Source: Tubulanus polymorphus
Taxonomy: Eukaryota; Nemertea; Palaeonemertea; Tubulaniformes; Tubulanidae
Reading direction: 5' to 3'
DNA: 64,000 nucleotides
NCBI RefSeq assembly: GCF_964204645.1
Contig: NC_134033.1
Span: 5,180,231 to 5,244,230, forward strand
In this document: piece by piece, positions 23,976 to 35,484 of the stretch
Layout of the letters: each line of letters begins with the position of its first letter
Position numbering within the stretch: position 1 is the first letter of the stretch
Made by a program: the position numbers and the translations under genes
Notes under the pieces: model-generated
What the model was told of the DNA's origin: nothing
The model's input: only the letters and a program-made list of their open reading frames with translations
Databases searched by the model: none

Positions 23976-24819
23976 AAATTGATTGCGGTTTGAAATGTGT
24001 TTGGAATCGTGAATGTGATTTGTTCATCAAACGACAAATAACGTCGTCAAATGTCGTTAATATAATACAGATCTGATTGGCGTTGATCAAATGGCAACAA
24101 GCCACTGATGAAGTTACCTACAAAGATGGGTCTAGCTACAGACACTTGCACATGGTCTAATAACATGTTTTACTGATTAAGTTACCGTGGAAGCTTCAAT
24201 GTTGGCAAATCACTATTTTTCAATTTACGTCAATTATTGTAATGGCAATTATAGTGTAATCGAACGTAACATTTATTCAAATAGATAAAACCAAGTAACG
24301 ACCATCTCAAGAGAAAAACACGAAACGCCATGACTGTATCTAAATATTCTTATTCGATTCTCAATAGATGATTCATTTCGTTGTCAATCTTTATAATGTA
24401 TTATGTAGTGGCTTTTTAATTCTTCAATAAACTCTATAACATGTTACGATCGAGTCTGTCGCGTGGGACGATCGGATTTATACGCCTTCAGTAATTCAGG
24501 TTTTGGACCTTGCTTTATTTTGGTCTTCATCTTCTGAAGTTTGTTATCATTATGTCGTTATTAGAATCGCTTTCGTGTACAGTGCTATGATTATTGTGTA
24601 TTATCGTTTTGTGATAATGAACTTTTCCAATATTCCTCAATCGACTGTGTTTATGCATTTGTCTGGTGTGAGGTTCATCCCCTCTCGTATAGAAACGGTT
24701 TGATTGTCTCGGGGGTTGTCTCAAAATTATGGTGGCTGATTCGGGCCGTACAAAGCGATTTGTCTGTTCGGCTAGTGGAACGATTAAACAAAATTCAAAT
24801 TGGCCTGTTCTAATAGTCT

Positions 24820-25142
24820 TGTACCACTTTGTACATCCTCCCTCGGCAGGGATTCGAACCTAATGGCATCGCTACACTCAGCCACGGAACGAACCCCTGT
24901 CACAGTAGACAGGGTGCCCACCAATCAGATTGCTTGTTGTTTAATCGACGAGGTAAATTTGAGAACTGAAAACGGGAAAATCCGGGCTGAAATAAAACGG
25001 GATATCTGATTGGCTAATAATGACATCATCAAAGCTGCGCGTGTAGCTGCGTACTCGGTCTGGTGTGGCAGGGTTTCGTATCGTGGCAATCTCGATGCCA
25101 TCAGATTCGAATCCTGGCGGGGAAGATGAAATTTGTACCACA
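24820..25142. mobile_element. MITE with B-box-like inverted ends
   Basis: Left CTCGGCAGGGATTCGAACC...ATGGCATCG is mirrored by CGATGCCATCAGATTCGAAT on the right, with further pairing outward (TTGTACCACTTTGTACAT). The inside is non-coding. Other members: 49725-50580 and 63655-63930. Confidence 0.75.
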
Positions 25143-25467
25143 GGTATTGGACAAATAGCGTCAAAATGCTATCTACGTAGTTGAACCCAGCTGCAGACGT
25201 ACCACGTGATCGCGTCGCCATCATCCACGATGACAGATGTAAATGTTTCCATCGAGCCCGGAATTTCGTGTCATATTGACACAATAACGTCACGAGGGGA
25301 TAAGTATGATCCTGTTTTTCCCTATACGGAAAATCGATTTGATAAACAAAGAATGCCGCGAGGCAGCCGTTACATACCGGAGGTAAATTCTCGGATCACG
25401 ATACACGTGAATGACCGGAAGTTGATCACCGGATATCCGCGCAGCTGTTAGGATGGATGGAATTTTG

Positions 25468-25537
25468 TATATAACCGCAGCCAAATCTAACCACGATTAA
25501 CCCATGCTCTGGAATCGAAGGAGTTTGCGTTAACAAG
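25468..25537 (+). promoter_or_regulatory. TATA box and 5' UTR exon, astacin-like copy 2
   Basis: TATATAA at 25468-25474 and a non-coding exon ending AACAAG|GTAAGA (25537). Upstream, one ETS-like ACCGGAAGT is kept while the other reads ACCGGAGGT, and the CRE has become TAACGTCA. Confidence 0.55.
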
Positions 25538-26002
25538 GTAAGAAAATATCAAAATATACAAAAATATCATTCAACAATATCTGAAATTTGAGAACAAGCT
25601 CTGTACATCGATTTTAATGGATTCTGTATAAGCTCGAACTTGATATTTGCCAAATAAGAAATAGGAGAAACGGCTGGCTGTAACATATGTGGTACTTTTA
25701 TAAATTATGAGTTGGCCAGACGAGAGATTACTTGGGATTTCAGATTGAGATGAATATTCAAAATAATATTGATGATATCTAACGTGAACTCTCCTGACTT
25801 TCCCGATGAAGCTGCTACGCTCTTGTAGCTCGTCGTAATTTGGTTTATAGTCAGTGTTAGTATAGTTAGTATAGTCATTGAAAGTAACTACGTACTATAT
25901 CTCTGTTTTAAAGTTTAACTTGAAATGATCTTTCACTCAGCTGCTGAACAACATATTTTGATGAAAGGTATTCTTTATTTTCAGTCACAAAAGTCTGCAA
26001 AT

Positions 26003-29000
26003 ATGAAGTTTAGTATTTCGGTATTGCTGGTAGCGGTGGCGACTATCGCCATTATTGAATCGGTTGCTTCTGCCCATTTTCCTAGAGGTACCGACCCGCC
26101 GGCTAACAGAACTCTGTCCCGATAAATCCCCATATGACATCATCTGGTTAAAATAAGCCTTTCGATATTTGAAATGTATATTGAAACGTTACGAATTGTG
26201 ATGTCATAGGGGGGCTTAAATGAGACTAGCGGTTGGCTAATTTCCATTTTGGCTTTAGAAAAACTGTAACAGTCTTTTGTACCTAGCGATAATTTGTTTA
26301 TTTTTTTGTAATCAGCTGAACGCTCATTCCGCGTTTCTCAGTCACAACTATGGAACAAGGGCTCCGTCCCGTTTGAATTTGACAGTTCTCTCGACAAAAG
26401 TAAGTTCACTCTTTAATTCAAACTGAACCAACAAAGTTACGAGGAACTACATTAGGAAACTGAATATTAAGTCTTCAAATCAATATGATAGATGAAATCG
26501 GTCGATTTAAAACTTTAAGGCCTTTTTGGCCACTCAATGGTTCCGGTTTAAGGACAGTCCTCAATGTTCTGGTTTAGAAATAGTCTAGTACCACCCTTGT
26601 TCTATAGCTAATCTCACAACTCCAAACTGGTCGAAGCTCATTTTAGTATCGAACCTAAATCGAACTAATCTAACAACAGCTGTGTAAACTTATTTTGGTT
26701 CTAAGAAAAATCCAACAATTTTAAAGACCAGTCTAAACTAATTCTAGTTCGATATCCAATCTAACAACTTAACACCAGTCAACTAATATGCTCATTTCTG
26801 GATCTATAGCAAATCGAACAACGTAACACAGGTCTAAGCTCATTTTAGTTCCAAAATCCCACAACTTGAGACCAGACTAAGGTCATTTTCGTTGTATAAT
26901 CAATCTTTACAACTTAAGAAAAATCTGAGATTGTTTTGGTTCTCAATCCAATATCTTACGACCAGTCCTAGGTTATAAGATTGCTCGTAAACTTCATTCA
27001 CATCGGTACAACTGAGCTGAATGAATTTGTTAACGAACGTGTGGTTTATTTTTGTCTAGATGTGAAGAAAATGATCAAGGCCGCAATGGAAGAACTTACA
27101 GAGAAAACCTGCGTGAAATTCCGACGAAGCAAAAAGAAGGACTCGAGCTGGTTGAAATTCTCCAACGGAGTTGGGTTCGTTAACTTACCTAAACCTACGA
27201 ATCATAAAGGCTGGTTTCAATTTGGATAAAACATTTTTTCCAAGATTTGCATTAAATTCCGAGAACATTTTTATCGAACTGCGAACAAACTAGTTTTCTA
27301 GATTTTAATAGATCGGTTTGGTTTAAATCATAAGAATAAATAAACTTTAACTTTTGACTGAAAGGTAACCCTTGAAACTGTTGAACTAGCTACTTAAACC
27401 AATATATTCTAAAACGAAATCTATTTCGTAAACGTATTCTTCATGCTTAATTTTGAAATAATTATCTTATGAAATCTCTATTCGCAGCATACTTGTCAAG
27501 TTGTTGTAGAATAAGATTTGATAAAATGAGAAATGAAATTCGTTGTTTTTAGATGCGCCACTCACGTGGGAAAAGCCGACGAGGAAGGAGCCCAAGTAGT
27601 TTCACTTGGAGGCGACTGCGCGTTCAAAGGAATCGTCATTCACGCCGTTATACATGCGCTAGGTACGTTCACAAGATAGTAGTTGCTTGAAATCTGTAAA
27701 TATATATTTTAATTGCATCAATGATATGAATCAATATAAATATAAGGGTAGGCAATATTATTTCATAAATTTAGGCGTATGAAGCACCTGCGGCAAGCCA
27801 ATATCATTTAGCAAGTTCTAGATGTTAAGCTCTTCCGTTGTAGAAGTCATCTGACAGCTGACGACGTTATCCAATAGTTTCCGTCGAGGCCATGACCTCA
27901 TAACCTGATTTCTATTAGATATCGAACTTGTCAAACCTGTCCGATTGAGCTTTATCATCTCTAATGCTGTCATACAGTCGTTTAATTACATCGACTACAA
28001 CTCGTCTGAGTTCTGGAGTGGATAATTTATATGATATATTCATTACACTCATTCATTACACTCATTCATTACACTCTGACTTCGTCATTCAAAAGATTAT
28101 ATAACCCGTTCTGAAAAATTTCCTACAAGCGGCACTAACGCAAATAATTGTGGAACACATATATTCAAAAGTGAAAAAGTTTTCAAAAGCTCCCGTATAC
28201 CGTTAAGGTCATCAAGGGAGAGGTTTGGACTCACATATCTTAACTACGACTCTCATGACGCAGTTGGCCATTTTCGCCACTAGTTGCTGGTGTCACAGGT
28301 CGATATTTGGCAGTTTAAATCATTTAACAACTTGACTTAAAGATCGAAATCATGTTGAAAAGCTCACCAGAAAGGCGACCATCGTCAGCGTTTCACTGAA
28401 TTTCAAAGCCCCCGATGAACCATGTATGCTATCATTTTCTTATGAAGTATGTTCATGGGAAGAGGTGACCAATATTGTTGGCCCCCTAGATTAACCATTA
28501 AGCTTAGTTAATTGCCGATGTTCAGAAGGCAGGATGTTTATTTTCCTTTCTGCGCTTAGCAAGCTTTCGTGAATTCAGCCCAATGTTGGATCTGGAACCA
28601 GAATCACTTTAAGTCATACGTAATAAAAATGACTCGTCGTGTTGGCGTCTAGAAAATGATTTCCTTTGTTTTGTTTTTCATGAAGGATTCACTGACGCGC
28701 AGAGCAAACCTAACGTAGACAAATACGTCCATCTTACTCGTGATTACATCACCAGAGGTAAGCAGTACTTAACTAACATTCATCTTAAACGATAGTCATG
28801 CGAAACGCAATAAAAATAGGTTACTCAGTATAAGCGTTGATCTACCTTTTTCTCAACGGGCCTGAACTTCCGTACTGATTGTACGGAATCACATTTCTAT
28901 CATCAATTTCCTGTTTCAATCATGTATTTAAGTAAGGAATTAATTAATTGATGCCAAAATGATCATCATGAATGTCTCATCTACGACGAAATTCGAAATA

Positions 29001-29864
29001 CGAAATCCCAATTCGTTTCGATTCGTTTCGTTGCCATTTCTGCTGAAGCTGATTTGAATTATATGCCATCATATATTTTGATGTATACCTTTTATTTTAA
29101 AGAACATTTTTTTCTTTTTACTAGATGAATTGAGCGTAGCGGAACTAGTTGGTATCAACCAACTGTATGGATGCTCAGAAAACTGTAAGTTGTAACTGTT
29201 TTCCCCTGTAGATGGTGGCTCGAATGTCAGGACGTACATATTCAGTCAAAATGAAATTCTTCCATTCGGATTCTCAGGCAATTACTTCAGTTTGGCATAT
29301 TTGAGTCATATAAGTCACAATGTTTACAGTTCGTTCAATGAATTTGATGAAAAGCGAATTTCGATAAATTTTAATCGAATCCGAAAAGAATTCAGGAAAT
29401 GATATCATATTGCGTACTAGTGACACCTGGTGGTTCCTCACTTGCCACAATTGGAATCCTCTATTGCCAGAGGAACTGATGTTCTACTTCTCATCTGTCA
29501 CTTAGCGAAATCCTACATTGCCAGAGCAGCATTTTATGCACACTAGTACGTCTAGTGGATTCTCACTTAACATAAGTAAAACCCTCGATAGCCACAGTAG
29601 ATAGCCTAATTATGTGTTATAAATGAGCTAATCAGGAATTTTAATATGTCTTATATAGTGGGCTCACTCGGCAACATGTCCCCATGGACGCCTTGGACTC
29701 CGTGCAATTCCGACTGCGTCTCCACACGAAGCAGATTCTGCAAGCGCGACACCAGACTCCGCATCAACCCGATTCATCAATGCAGCCCGGGTACCGACCA
29801 GCGAGGCATCGAAACAGTGTCGAGAAACTGCCCGCGTGACCGTCTTTTCGGTAGATGCGATTAG
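26003..29864 (+). CDS. Astacin-TSP1 pseudoprotease, copy 2
   Basis: Coding exons: 26003-26087, 26316-26399, 27060-27174, 27553-27662, 28686-28757, 29125-29184, 29659-29864. Exon sizes are identical to copy 1 and also give 243 residues, all in phase. Signal peptide ILLVAVATIAIIE-type, then SQLWNKGSVPFEFDSSLD, TCVKFR, GCATHVGK, and a mutated zinc site HAVIHALGFTDAQSKP. The catalytic Glu is Ala, the third His is Asp, and the Met-turn region and propeptide are missing, as in copy 1. The TSP1 domain differs at one residue (CNSDC for CNTDC). Differences from copy 1 are mostly substitutions that keep the reading frame, while introns carry many indels, which suggests constraint on the protein. Likely secreted, with a non-proteolytic role. 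Confidence 0.85.
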
Positions 29865-29930
29865 TCGACACCCAACCCCGTGTTGATTGATATTATGACT
29901 TCGTAAAATGTAGTTTAGTCGAATTTTGGG

Positions 29931-29936
29931 AATAAA
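29931..29936 (+). terminator. Polyadenylation signal, astacin-like copy 2
   Basis: AATAAA 67 bp after the stop codon, at the place homologous to copy 1. Confidence 0.7.
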
Positions 29937-30075
29937 GTTTGAACTTCTAAAACTATAGATTTAAGTTGAACATTTCAATGTATTCTCAGATTTCCATCGT
30001 TATATCTGCGTTAAAACCGGAGCAACAAGATATTCGAGGCCCTCCGCTACAGCTTTCGTACACTCCATAGCCTAC

Positions 30076-30147
30076 GGTAATGTATAGGGTTCTAACCCAC
30101 GACCTGGCCACCGAGAGTTGAGCGCTCAAAATACTCGGCCACACCGC
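30076..30147 (-). repeat. tRNA-like sequence / SINE head, copy 2
   Basis: Homologue of 21169-21237. The B-box is degraded (GGTTAGAACCC), so it is not a working tRNA. Confidence 0.5.
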
Positions 30148-30499
30148 TCTTCACATATAAAAAACAATATTTTTTGATGGTATCAATTAAAGGTTTGCTT
30201 CATCCGAAATATGGTTATCTATTAAGACGCTTCATAATTCGTTGTATATCGAATTGTCAACCCAAATCGTTAAACCCAAATACTAATTTTGGAACCATTG
30301 CGCCCAATGAATTTGAAGCTTCCTTTTCTAAAAATTCACCTATGACTAAGACCATTTCGAGTTTGCTGTAACGAGGATCCATCTGTTTAACACATACTAA
30401 GCCCGACTTTCCTAAACCAGTTAACTTACCAATTCATGAGTGGAGCTTATGATGGATGATTTCAATCAGATATCAATCATTGGAAGATGTGATTATCCA

Positions 30500-31193
30500 A
30501 GCATACTAAGATCCGCCGGGCCAATATATTCAGTAATAGCGCATTGACAGCAATCAGGTCCCGAAGAAGTGGGGTAGGTCTGCAGTCCACTGTGTATGTG
30601 TGGGTTTGGTCCGCTAATATTAACAGCAATTAGTTCCCGATGAAGGTTTGCAGTCTGCAGTCCACTGTGTATGTGTGGGTTTAGTCCACCCATATTAACA
30701 GCGAACAGGTCCGGAAGAAGAAATCTGAAGAAAACACGAAGACCGCCATCAATTTTCAATGTGACTCGATACATATACATTGTATAGTCAGTTAGATCTA
30801 GTATCAAATAAGAACAAATCTACTCACCACTAACCTCTGTTTGAAGCGTCATCAATTTCGAAAGGTCTTTCGTCCACAGTATTTTAGTTTTAGTCAGCCA
30901 CACGTCGTTGGCATCGATCGGGTCTCGAGTGAGGAACAACTGATCTGGGAAAAAGACAACAATTCCATTAGTTCAACATTTTTTCATTCCGACTGGAAGA
31001 ATAGGTTAAACTGAGTGGGATCCCCGACAGGCTATCAATCCGGTAAATATTCCCCGAGGCCACTTCGTTGACCCCTTATTGAGTTATTTGACATATCTTT
31101 TGCCTCAATCGATTTAGTTTGATAATATATCTTATAGATTGACGAAACACATTTTCGATTCAACTCACCTAATCGCAGACTGCTACTGGACAT
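30500..31193 (-). other. Candidate small spliced transcript, copy 2
   Basis: Exon 1 31193-31169 (ATG, then GATTAG|GTGAGT), exon 2 30944-30828 (TTTCCCAG acceptor, TAGTG|GTGAGT donor), exon 3 from 30724 (TTTTCTTCAG acceptor). Exons 1-2 are open here: MSSSSLRL, DQLFLTRDPIDAND, WTKDLSKLMTLQTEVS. Exon 3 adds about 13 residues before a stop, giving about 62 residues in all. Exon 3 holds two approximately 60-bp repeats. Family unknown; coding status unproven. Confidence 0.45.
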
Positions 31194-31309
31194 ATACGCG
31201 CGTGTATAGTGAATTTGACCAATGCTAAGAATTAGATCCTCGAAACTGGTGACTAGTTGCTCGGATGTTACATCATTAGGGAGAGATGACCGATAAATGG
31301 TCAAAGTTT

Positions 31310-31400
31310 ATAGGCTGGAAATAAAGACACTGGAAAGTAAAGCGCTCTGAGCAGCTTCCCTTGATTTAGCGAAGACACAACATTATTATCATTGTCGTCA
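31310..31400 (+). mobile_element. LINE 3' tail
   Basis: GTAAAGCGCTCTGAGCAGCT followed by TTTAGCG and an ATTATTATC-like end. The same tail occurs at about 40175-40300 and 43585-43720. GCGCT...AGCGC hairpins before an ATT-rich end are common in CR1/L2 3' UTRs. Confidence 0.55.
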
Positions 31401-32752
31401 TTGAATTCCCAAATTTCGAAAAATTAGTCTTCCATGATCGACATTACAAATTTGGTTATTAACGCATTTTTTATTTTTTATTTTCATCTGTTGGTATTGT
31501 TGATTAGTTTATAAAGCCATTCATCATATGGACCATGTCGATGATCTCTAGGATGCGCCGGTCGCTGTGATGTTTATTACGAAAGTAATTGCTAAGAACA
31601 CTCAGCGTTTTGAGGCGTGACGAATCTGCTAATCGTGCAGCATCAACGATTTCATAAATGATATTGCTCTGGTCGGTTTTATCAATTTAAAACACTAACA
31701 GGCTACAAGTCAGTCGAAATAAAACTTGCGATCGGATACCACGCATAGAGATTGTCATAATGTTGGTTTTGTGCGTGATTTTGATTTTAAACTCCAGTTT
31801 TCTCAGTGGAGCCGAACAAGCGATCGGTAAGAGACTTACTAATTGATTATTTGCGGTCAATTTTGCAGTTAGTATAAATCTAATACAGGATCCAGTTCGA
31901 CACTCATGAGTTATAGAGTTAACTCTGAGTTAGAATTAGTTCATTTACGATGAGTAAACTCTGAGTCAAATCATAACTCGCAACTTTGGAACTGGTTCCA
32001 GTATAGTCTACAGATCTATTTATCCATCGCAGTTATACAGACCTGGTCTGATAGGAACTATCATTTGACAACTAATATCAACAACTTATTTACTATCTCC
32101 TATTCCGCCGTCTTTAGACTACCATCTGAAATACACAAGATGTCAGTCGAGTTAAGATGTCGGAACAAGAGCCTGAACATGACATAGATCTTATTGTGAA
32201 ATTCAAACGTTCAATGGCCCTTCGAAGGAACTTCCTACGTTTTAAGTATTTCAATAGAAATGCATCTTTATATTCATAACATGTAATATATTGATTTAGC
32301 GCGCCGCTTGATAAGAAAGTTATGAATTTACCTTTAAGTTAGATGACAATATTGATCACGTGTGTCGTCTGATTTCACAACGATGTTACGATTTAGCTAT
32401 TTTGGCTAAATAGTAATGCTGTTTGTAAAATATTTTTCATATTACTTTAGGGCAGAACATCTGCCGTGTTTATAACATTTAGTGTAGATCGACATTCAAG
32501 ACCCTTCAAACTGGCATCTTTAGGCTTCATTGTTCCAATTCATAGTATCCATTAGGCGTATCATTATATAAACATTGGTTGAAACCATGGTCTTGAGTGG
32601 CGATCTCTCTACTTGTAGAGATTATAGAGTATTTTAGTTATACTATTGTATATAGAATGTTTGGGAGTTTATTTAGTAATTAACTAATGGAAAGGGATTG
32701 AGACTTGGGGTGATATTCTGGGGATAAAAAGGGTTAGTTCAGTAGATTCGGG

Positions 32753-32845
32753 GAGAACGAGACCAAGTAAGAGAGGAGAACGAGACCAAGTAAGAGAGGA
32801 GAACGAGACCAAGTAAGAGAGGAGAACGGGAACTAGTAGAGAGGA
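32753..32845. repeat. 23-bp minisatellite
   Basis: Three exact units of GAGAACGAGACCAAGTAAG plus AGAG, then a diverged fourth. It sits in a region (32.6-33.2 kb) with an LTR-like feel, but no TG...CA ends or target duplication could be shown. Confidence 0.8.
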
Positions 32846-33306
32846 GAACCGAGAGATCAGATCGGGATCGTACGGGAGATTAGCCGAGGGATTGGATCTG
32901 GATCAGACGGGTCGACTATTATAGGATTGTAGCCACACCATAGAAGAAATTATATATCGGATAATGGAATAAACATATATCATATTATACCAGATAAAGG
33001 CAAACTACTGAGTTAAGTTAAGTATACTTTTTATACCCGGATTCTAGGAGCTAGGGCAATCGTCTACAAATAGGTTATCGGTAGCAAGAGATACCGATAG
33101 GTAAGAAATATATACTAAACCGTTTCACTTAGAGTTATCGAAAGCGACGACCACTAAGAGCGAACAACACTTAAAATCGTTTCAACGATTTATTTTACTG
33201 CCTGTTCGAAATCGAAAAATGTTTTCCAATGATTTCTTTCTAGACACTTGTGGACCCCGGCAAAGGCTGCGATGGAACATTTTCGTAGGGATGGGATTGT
33301 GATCAG

Positions 33307-33516
33307 ATATAAATGGCGTCACGGCTGCTACTCTAAGACAGTGTATGAATACATGCGGGAAGCATACAGAGTTTCTCTGTAGATCGTCTCACTATCACCG
33401 ACCATCAAAATTCTGTTATATTCTACCCGAAAATAGATTCACTCGGCCTGATTTGTTCAAAGTATGGACAGAGTATGACTATGTGGAATGGTACTGCGAA
33501 CGTGTAGATGAGTTAG
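33307..33516 (+). CDS. PAN/apple-domain exon, partial
   Basis: An internal exon between a GTGATCAG acceptor and a GAGTTAG|GTATGT donor. The open frame reads VTAATLRQCMNTC, FLCRSSHYH, KFCYILPENRF and WYCERVDEL. The cysteine spacing fits a PAN/apple module, an adhesive extracellular domain. The sequence just upstream (GCDGTFS near 33270) looks like the start of the same domain in another frame with stops between, so either the exon begins at 33307 and the domain is cut, or this is a decayed relic. No further exons were identified. Confidence 0.5.
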
Positions 33517-33849
33517 GTATGTAAACCCCGCCTGTTTTACCCGAATATTCGGTCTAATCGCAGGCTCCGTAGCGAGCGCCGGGTTAAATTCGGAAAAGCG
33601 CCTATATGGTACAGCTTAGAGTCGACTTAAGCAATTTTCGTTAAGTTTGATTCTAGAATGTACCGTATTTTCAGAAAGATTTCGGTAAGCTTTCGATTAG
33701 GTAAAATCTTCGAAGTGCTGGAAAGTGTTCATACTTTATTCTATATATCCCTAAGACTCAAAATATATAAGAAAAAGTCGAATTTAACATTTCCATTGTT
33801 TGTTTTTTTATGTATTTGCCGGTGGAGAGCTACTTTATTTTTGCAAAAA

Positions 33850-33985
33850 AAATCTACCATTAGTTTCAATGTTGGCGAATATTTTGTAGATTTTGTTATG
33901 GATACCGCGTCAAAGAATCTACCTTCGCCTGACATAAACACACTCGAACCGGTCAGATTTAGATTTAGATTGAATATCATATAGT
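33850..33985 (+). repeat. Interspersed repeat, probable LINE fragment
   Basis: Second copy of the 23840-23975 repeat, with open frame GEYFVDFVMDTASKNLPSPD. It is not part of the duplicated astacin-like block, which points to a dispersed element. Confidence 0.45.
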
Positions 33986-34464
33986 TCTGCAGCCCCTTGC
34001 TCGACGAAATCAATTTATACACCATTTTAAAGGAAATGAGATGTAGATATTTGCTGGCGATTCTTGGAATTTTTAACGCAACAATTGAGAACAGTGACGA
34101 TGTGAAACCAAGGACCGCATATCTTAACCGTGCGTAAAAGAAATCGCAATATGTTACTTTTGGAAACACCGAAGACGTTCAATTGATATGATACCACGGT
34201 TTACGAAACAGGATCATCATGTCCACTGCTAACAAAAAAAGTGCGAAACTCTGGTGTGAAAAAAAGAAACCGCGAGTCCGCCACCTTTAAATCGTATTAC
34301 ATCACATACGAAGGTTGTTTGACAAATCAATTTGAATTTAAAGCCACATTTAATTTTAAAAAAACTAAATCATATCGCTAATTAAGTCAAGATCAATACG
34401 ATCAAAATTAACCGAATTCGATTTGACAGAATAAATTCGCCTTTAAGTCAGTCAGATCCGTCGA

Positions 34465-35484
34465 CTACTGCGGCGTTTTCGAACAAGTCACCACCTGCCC
34501 GGTCACCACGCGGAATTTACGACTGGTCATCGAATACACGATGAAGTTCACGGACGAATCCAACTGTATGAGCACCTGTATCATCGGATGCGTGCGCAAT
34601 TTCTTACCGCCGTAGAAAACCGCCTCGACGATGCGCTCCACGCTGTTCGGGCTTTCGCAAACCAAAAACGTCACGACGATACCGAACGCCAGCAAGGTCG
34701 ATTGCAGTTCTTGATCGGCGCCGCCGGTCTTTTTAGCGCCGTCCGCGACCGAGGTCATCGTCCGTCTTTTAGCCCGCGCCGCGAACAGACGAACGGATAG
34801 GATCGTGTTAGTGGCGCCGAGGAGGCAGAACGGTATCACGATGCCGAACGCGCTTAAAGTGACCACGTCGACCACGCGCGGTATATCGCTACGGAACCGC
34901 AACATCGGCAACGGAATCCCGTCGCCGATCGAGCAGTCGGGCTTCTCCATCGTCAACGGTCGGCAACAGTATCTGAACGCGTGCATCGCGACGCTCAACG
35001 CGGCGATCGCTACCACCGCCGTGTTGACGCGATTCCGACTGCACAGAACGATCGACTTCAACGGCGAGACGACGTGCATTGCTCGATCGACGCTGATCAA
35101 CACTATCAGCCAGTTGCGGAACATGCGCTGGATTAGAAACGGTGGTGCCAGGTAGACGATGAACCTCGGCCCGACGAACGCGTCCGGCAGGTAGAAGAAC
35201 TCGGACGCACGCTTGAAATACGCGTAGAATCGCCGCGCGTTCACCAGCGACACGGACACCGCCAGGAAACAGTTGTCGACGACGGCCAGCAGTCGCAGCA
35301 GGTGCAGAGCGTTCGAACGCGACCGGTGACGCCTGAGCACGACGAAACTGAGAGCGTTCATCGCGAAGCCGACCGCGCAGACGGGCGTCGACACGTAGGT
35401 GACAACGACCAGCCAGACGGCGCTCTTCGACGAATATCGACAGCGAGTGGCGGCGATGTCGGTAGCGTTCATGATCCCTTTCAT
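34465..35484 (-). CDS. Intronless class A GPCR, FMRFamide-receptor-like
   Basis: 339 residues with seven hydrophobic segments. TM1 AVGFAMNALSFVVL carries the GxxxN motif; a basic loop RRHRSRS follows; TM2 LLRLLAVVDNCFLA; TM3 ends NWLIVLISVDRAMHVVSPLK. Basic loop 3 (FAARAKRRTM) precedes TM6 AFGIVVTFLVCESPNSVERI and TM7 LDSSVNFIVYSMTSRKFR. This pattern (SP-L after TM3, NFxxY in TM7, SRKFR helix 8) recalls the FMRFamide/neuropeptide receptor-like group enlarged in lophotrochozoans. DRY is DRA, TM6 lacks the CWxP Trp, and NPxxY is NFIVY. No break in frame. Strikingly GC-rich against AT-rich surroundings. Ligand unknown; cell-surface receptor by inference. Confidence 0.82.
   Translation of the reverse strand: MKGIMNATDIAATRCRYSSKSAVWLVVVTYVSTPVCAVGFAMNALSFVVLRRHRSRSNALHLLRLLAVVDNCFLAVSVSLVNARRFYAYFKRASEFFYLPDAFVGPRFIVYLAPPFLIQRMFRNWLIVLISVDRAMHVVSPLKSIVLCSRNRVNTAVVAIAALSVAMHAFRYCCRPLTMEKPDCSIGDGIPLPMLRFRSDIPRVVDVVTLSAFGIVIPFCLLGATNTILSVRLFAARAKRRTMTSVADGAKKTGGADQELQSTLLAFGIVVTFLVCESPNSVERIVEAVFYGGKKLRTHPMIQVLIQLDSSVNFIVYSMTSRKFRVVTGQVVTCSKTPQ

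Noticed and set aside
32600-33200. Full LTR retrotransposon
   Set aside because: Promoter-like and AATAAA-like sequences are present, but no TG...CA termini, primer-binding site or target duplication could be found.
34588-35155. Plus-strand ORFs of 70-116 residues
   Set aside because: Shadow of the minus-strand GPCR gene.
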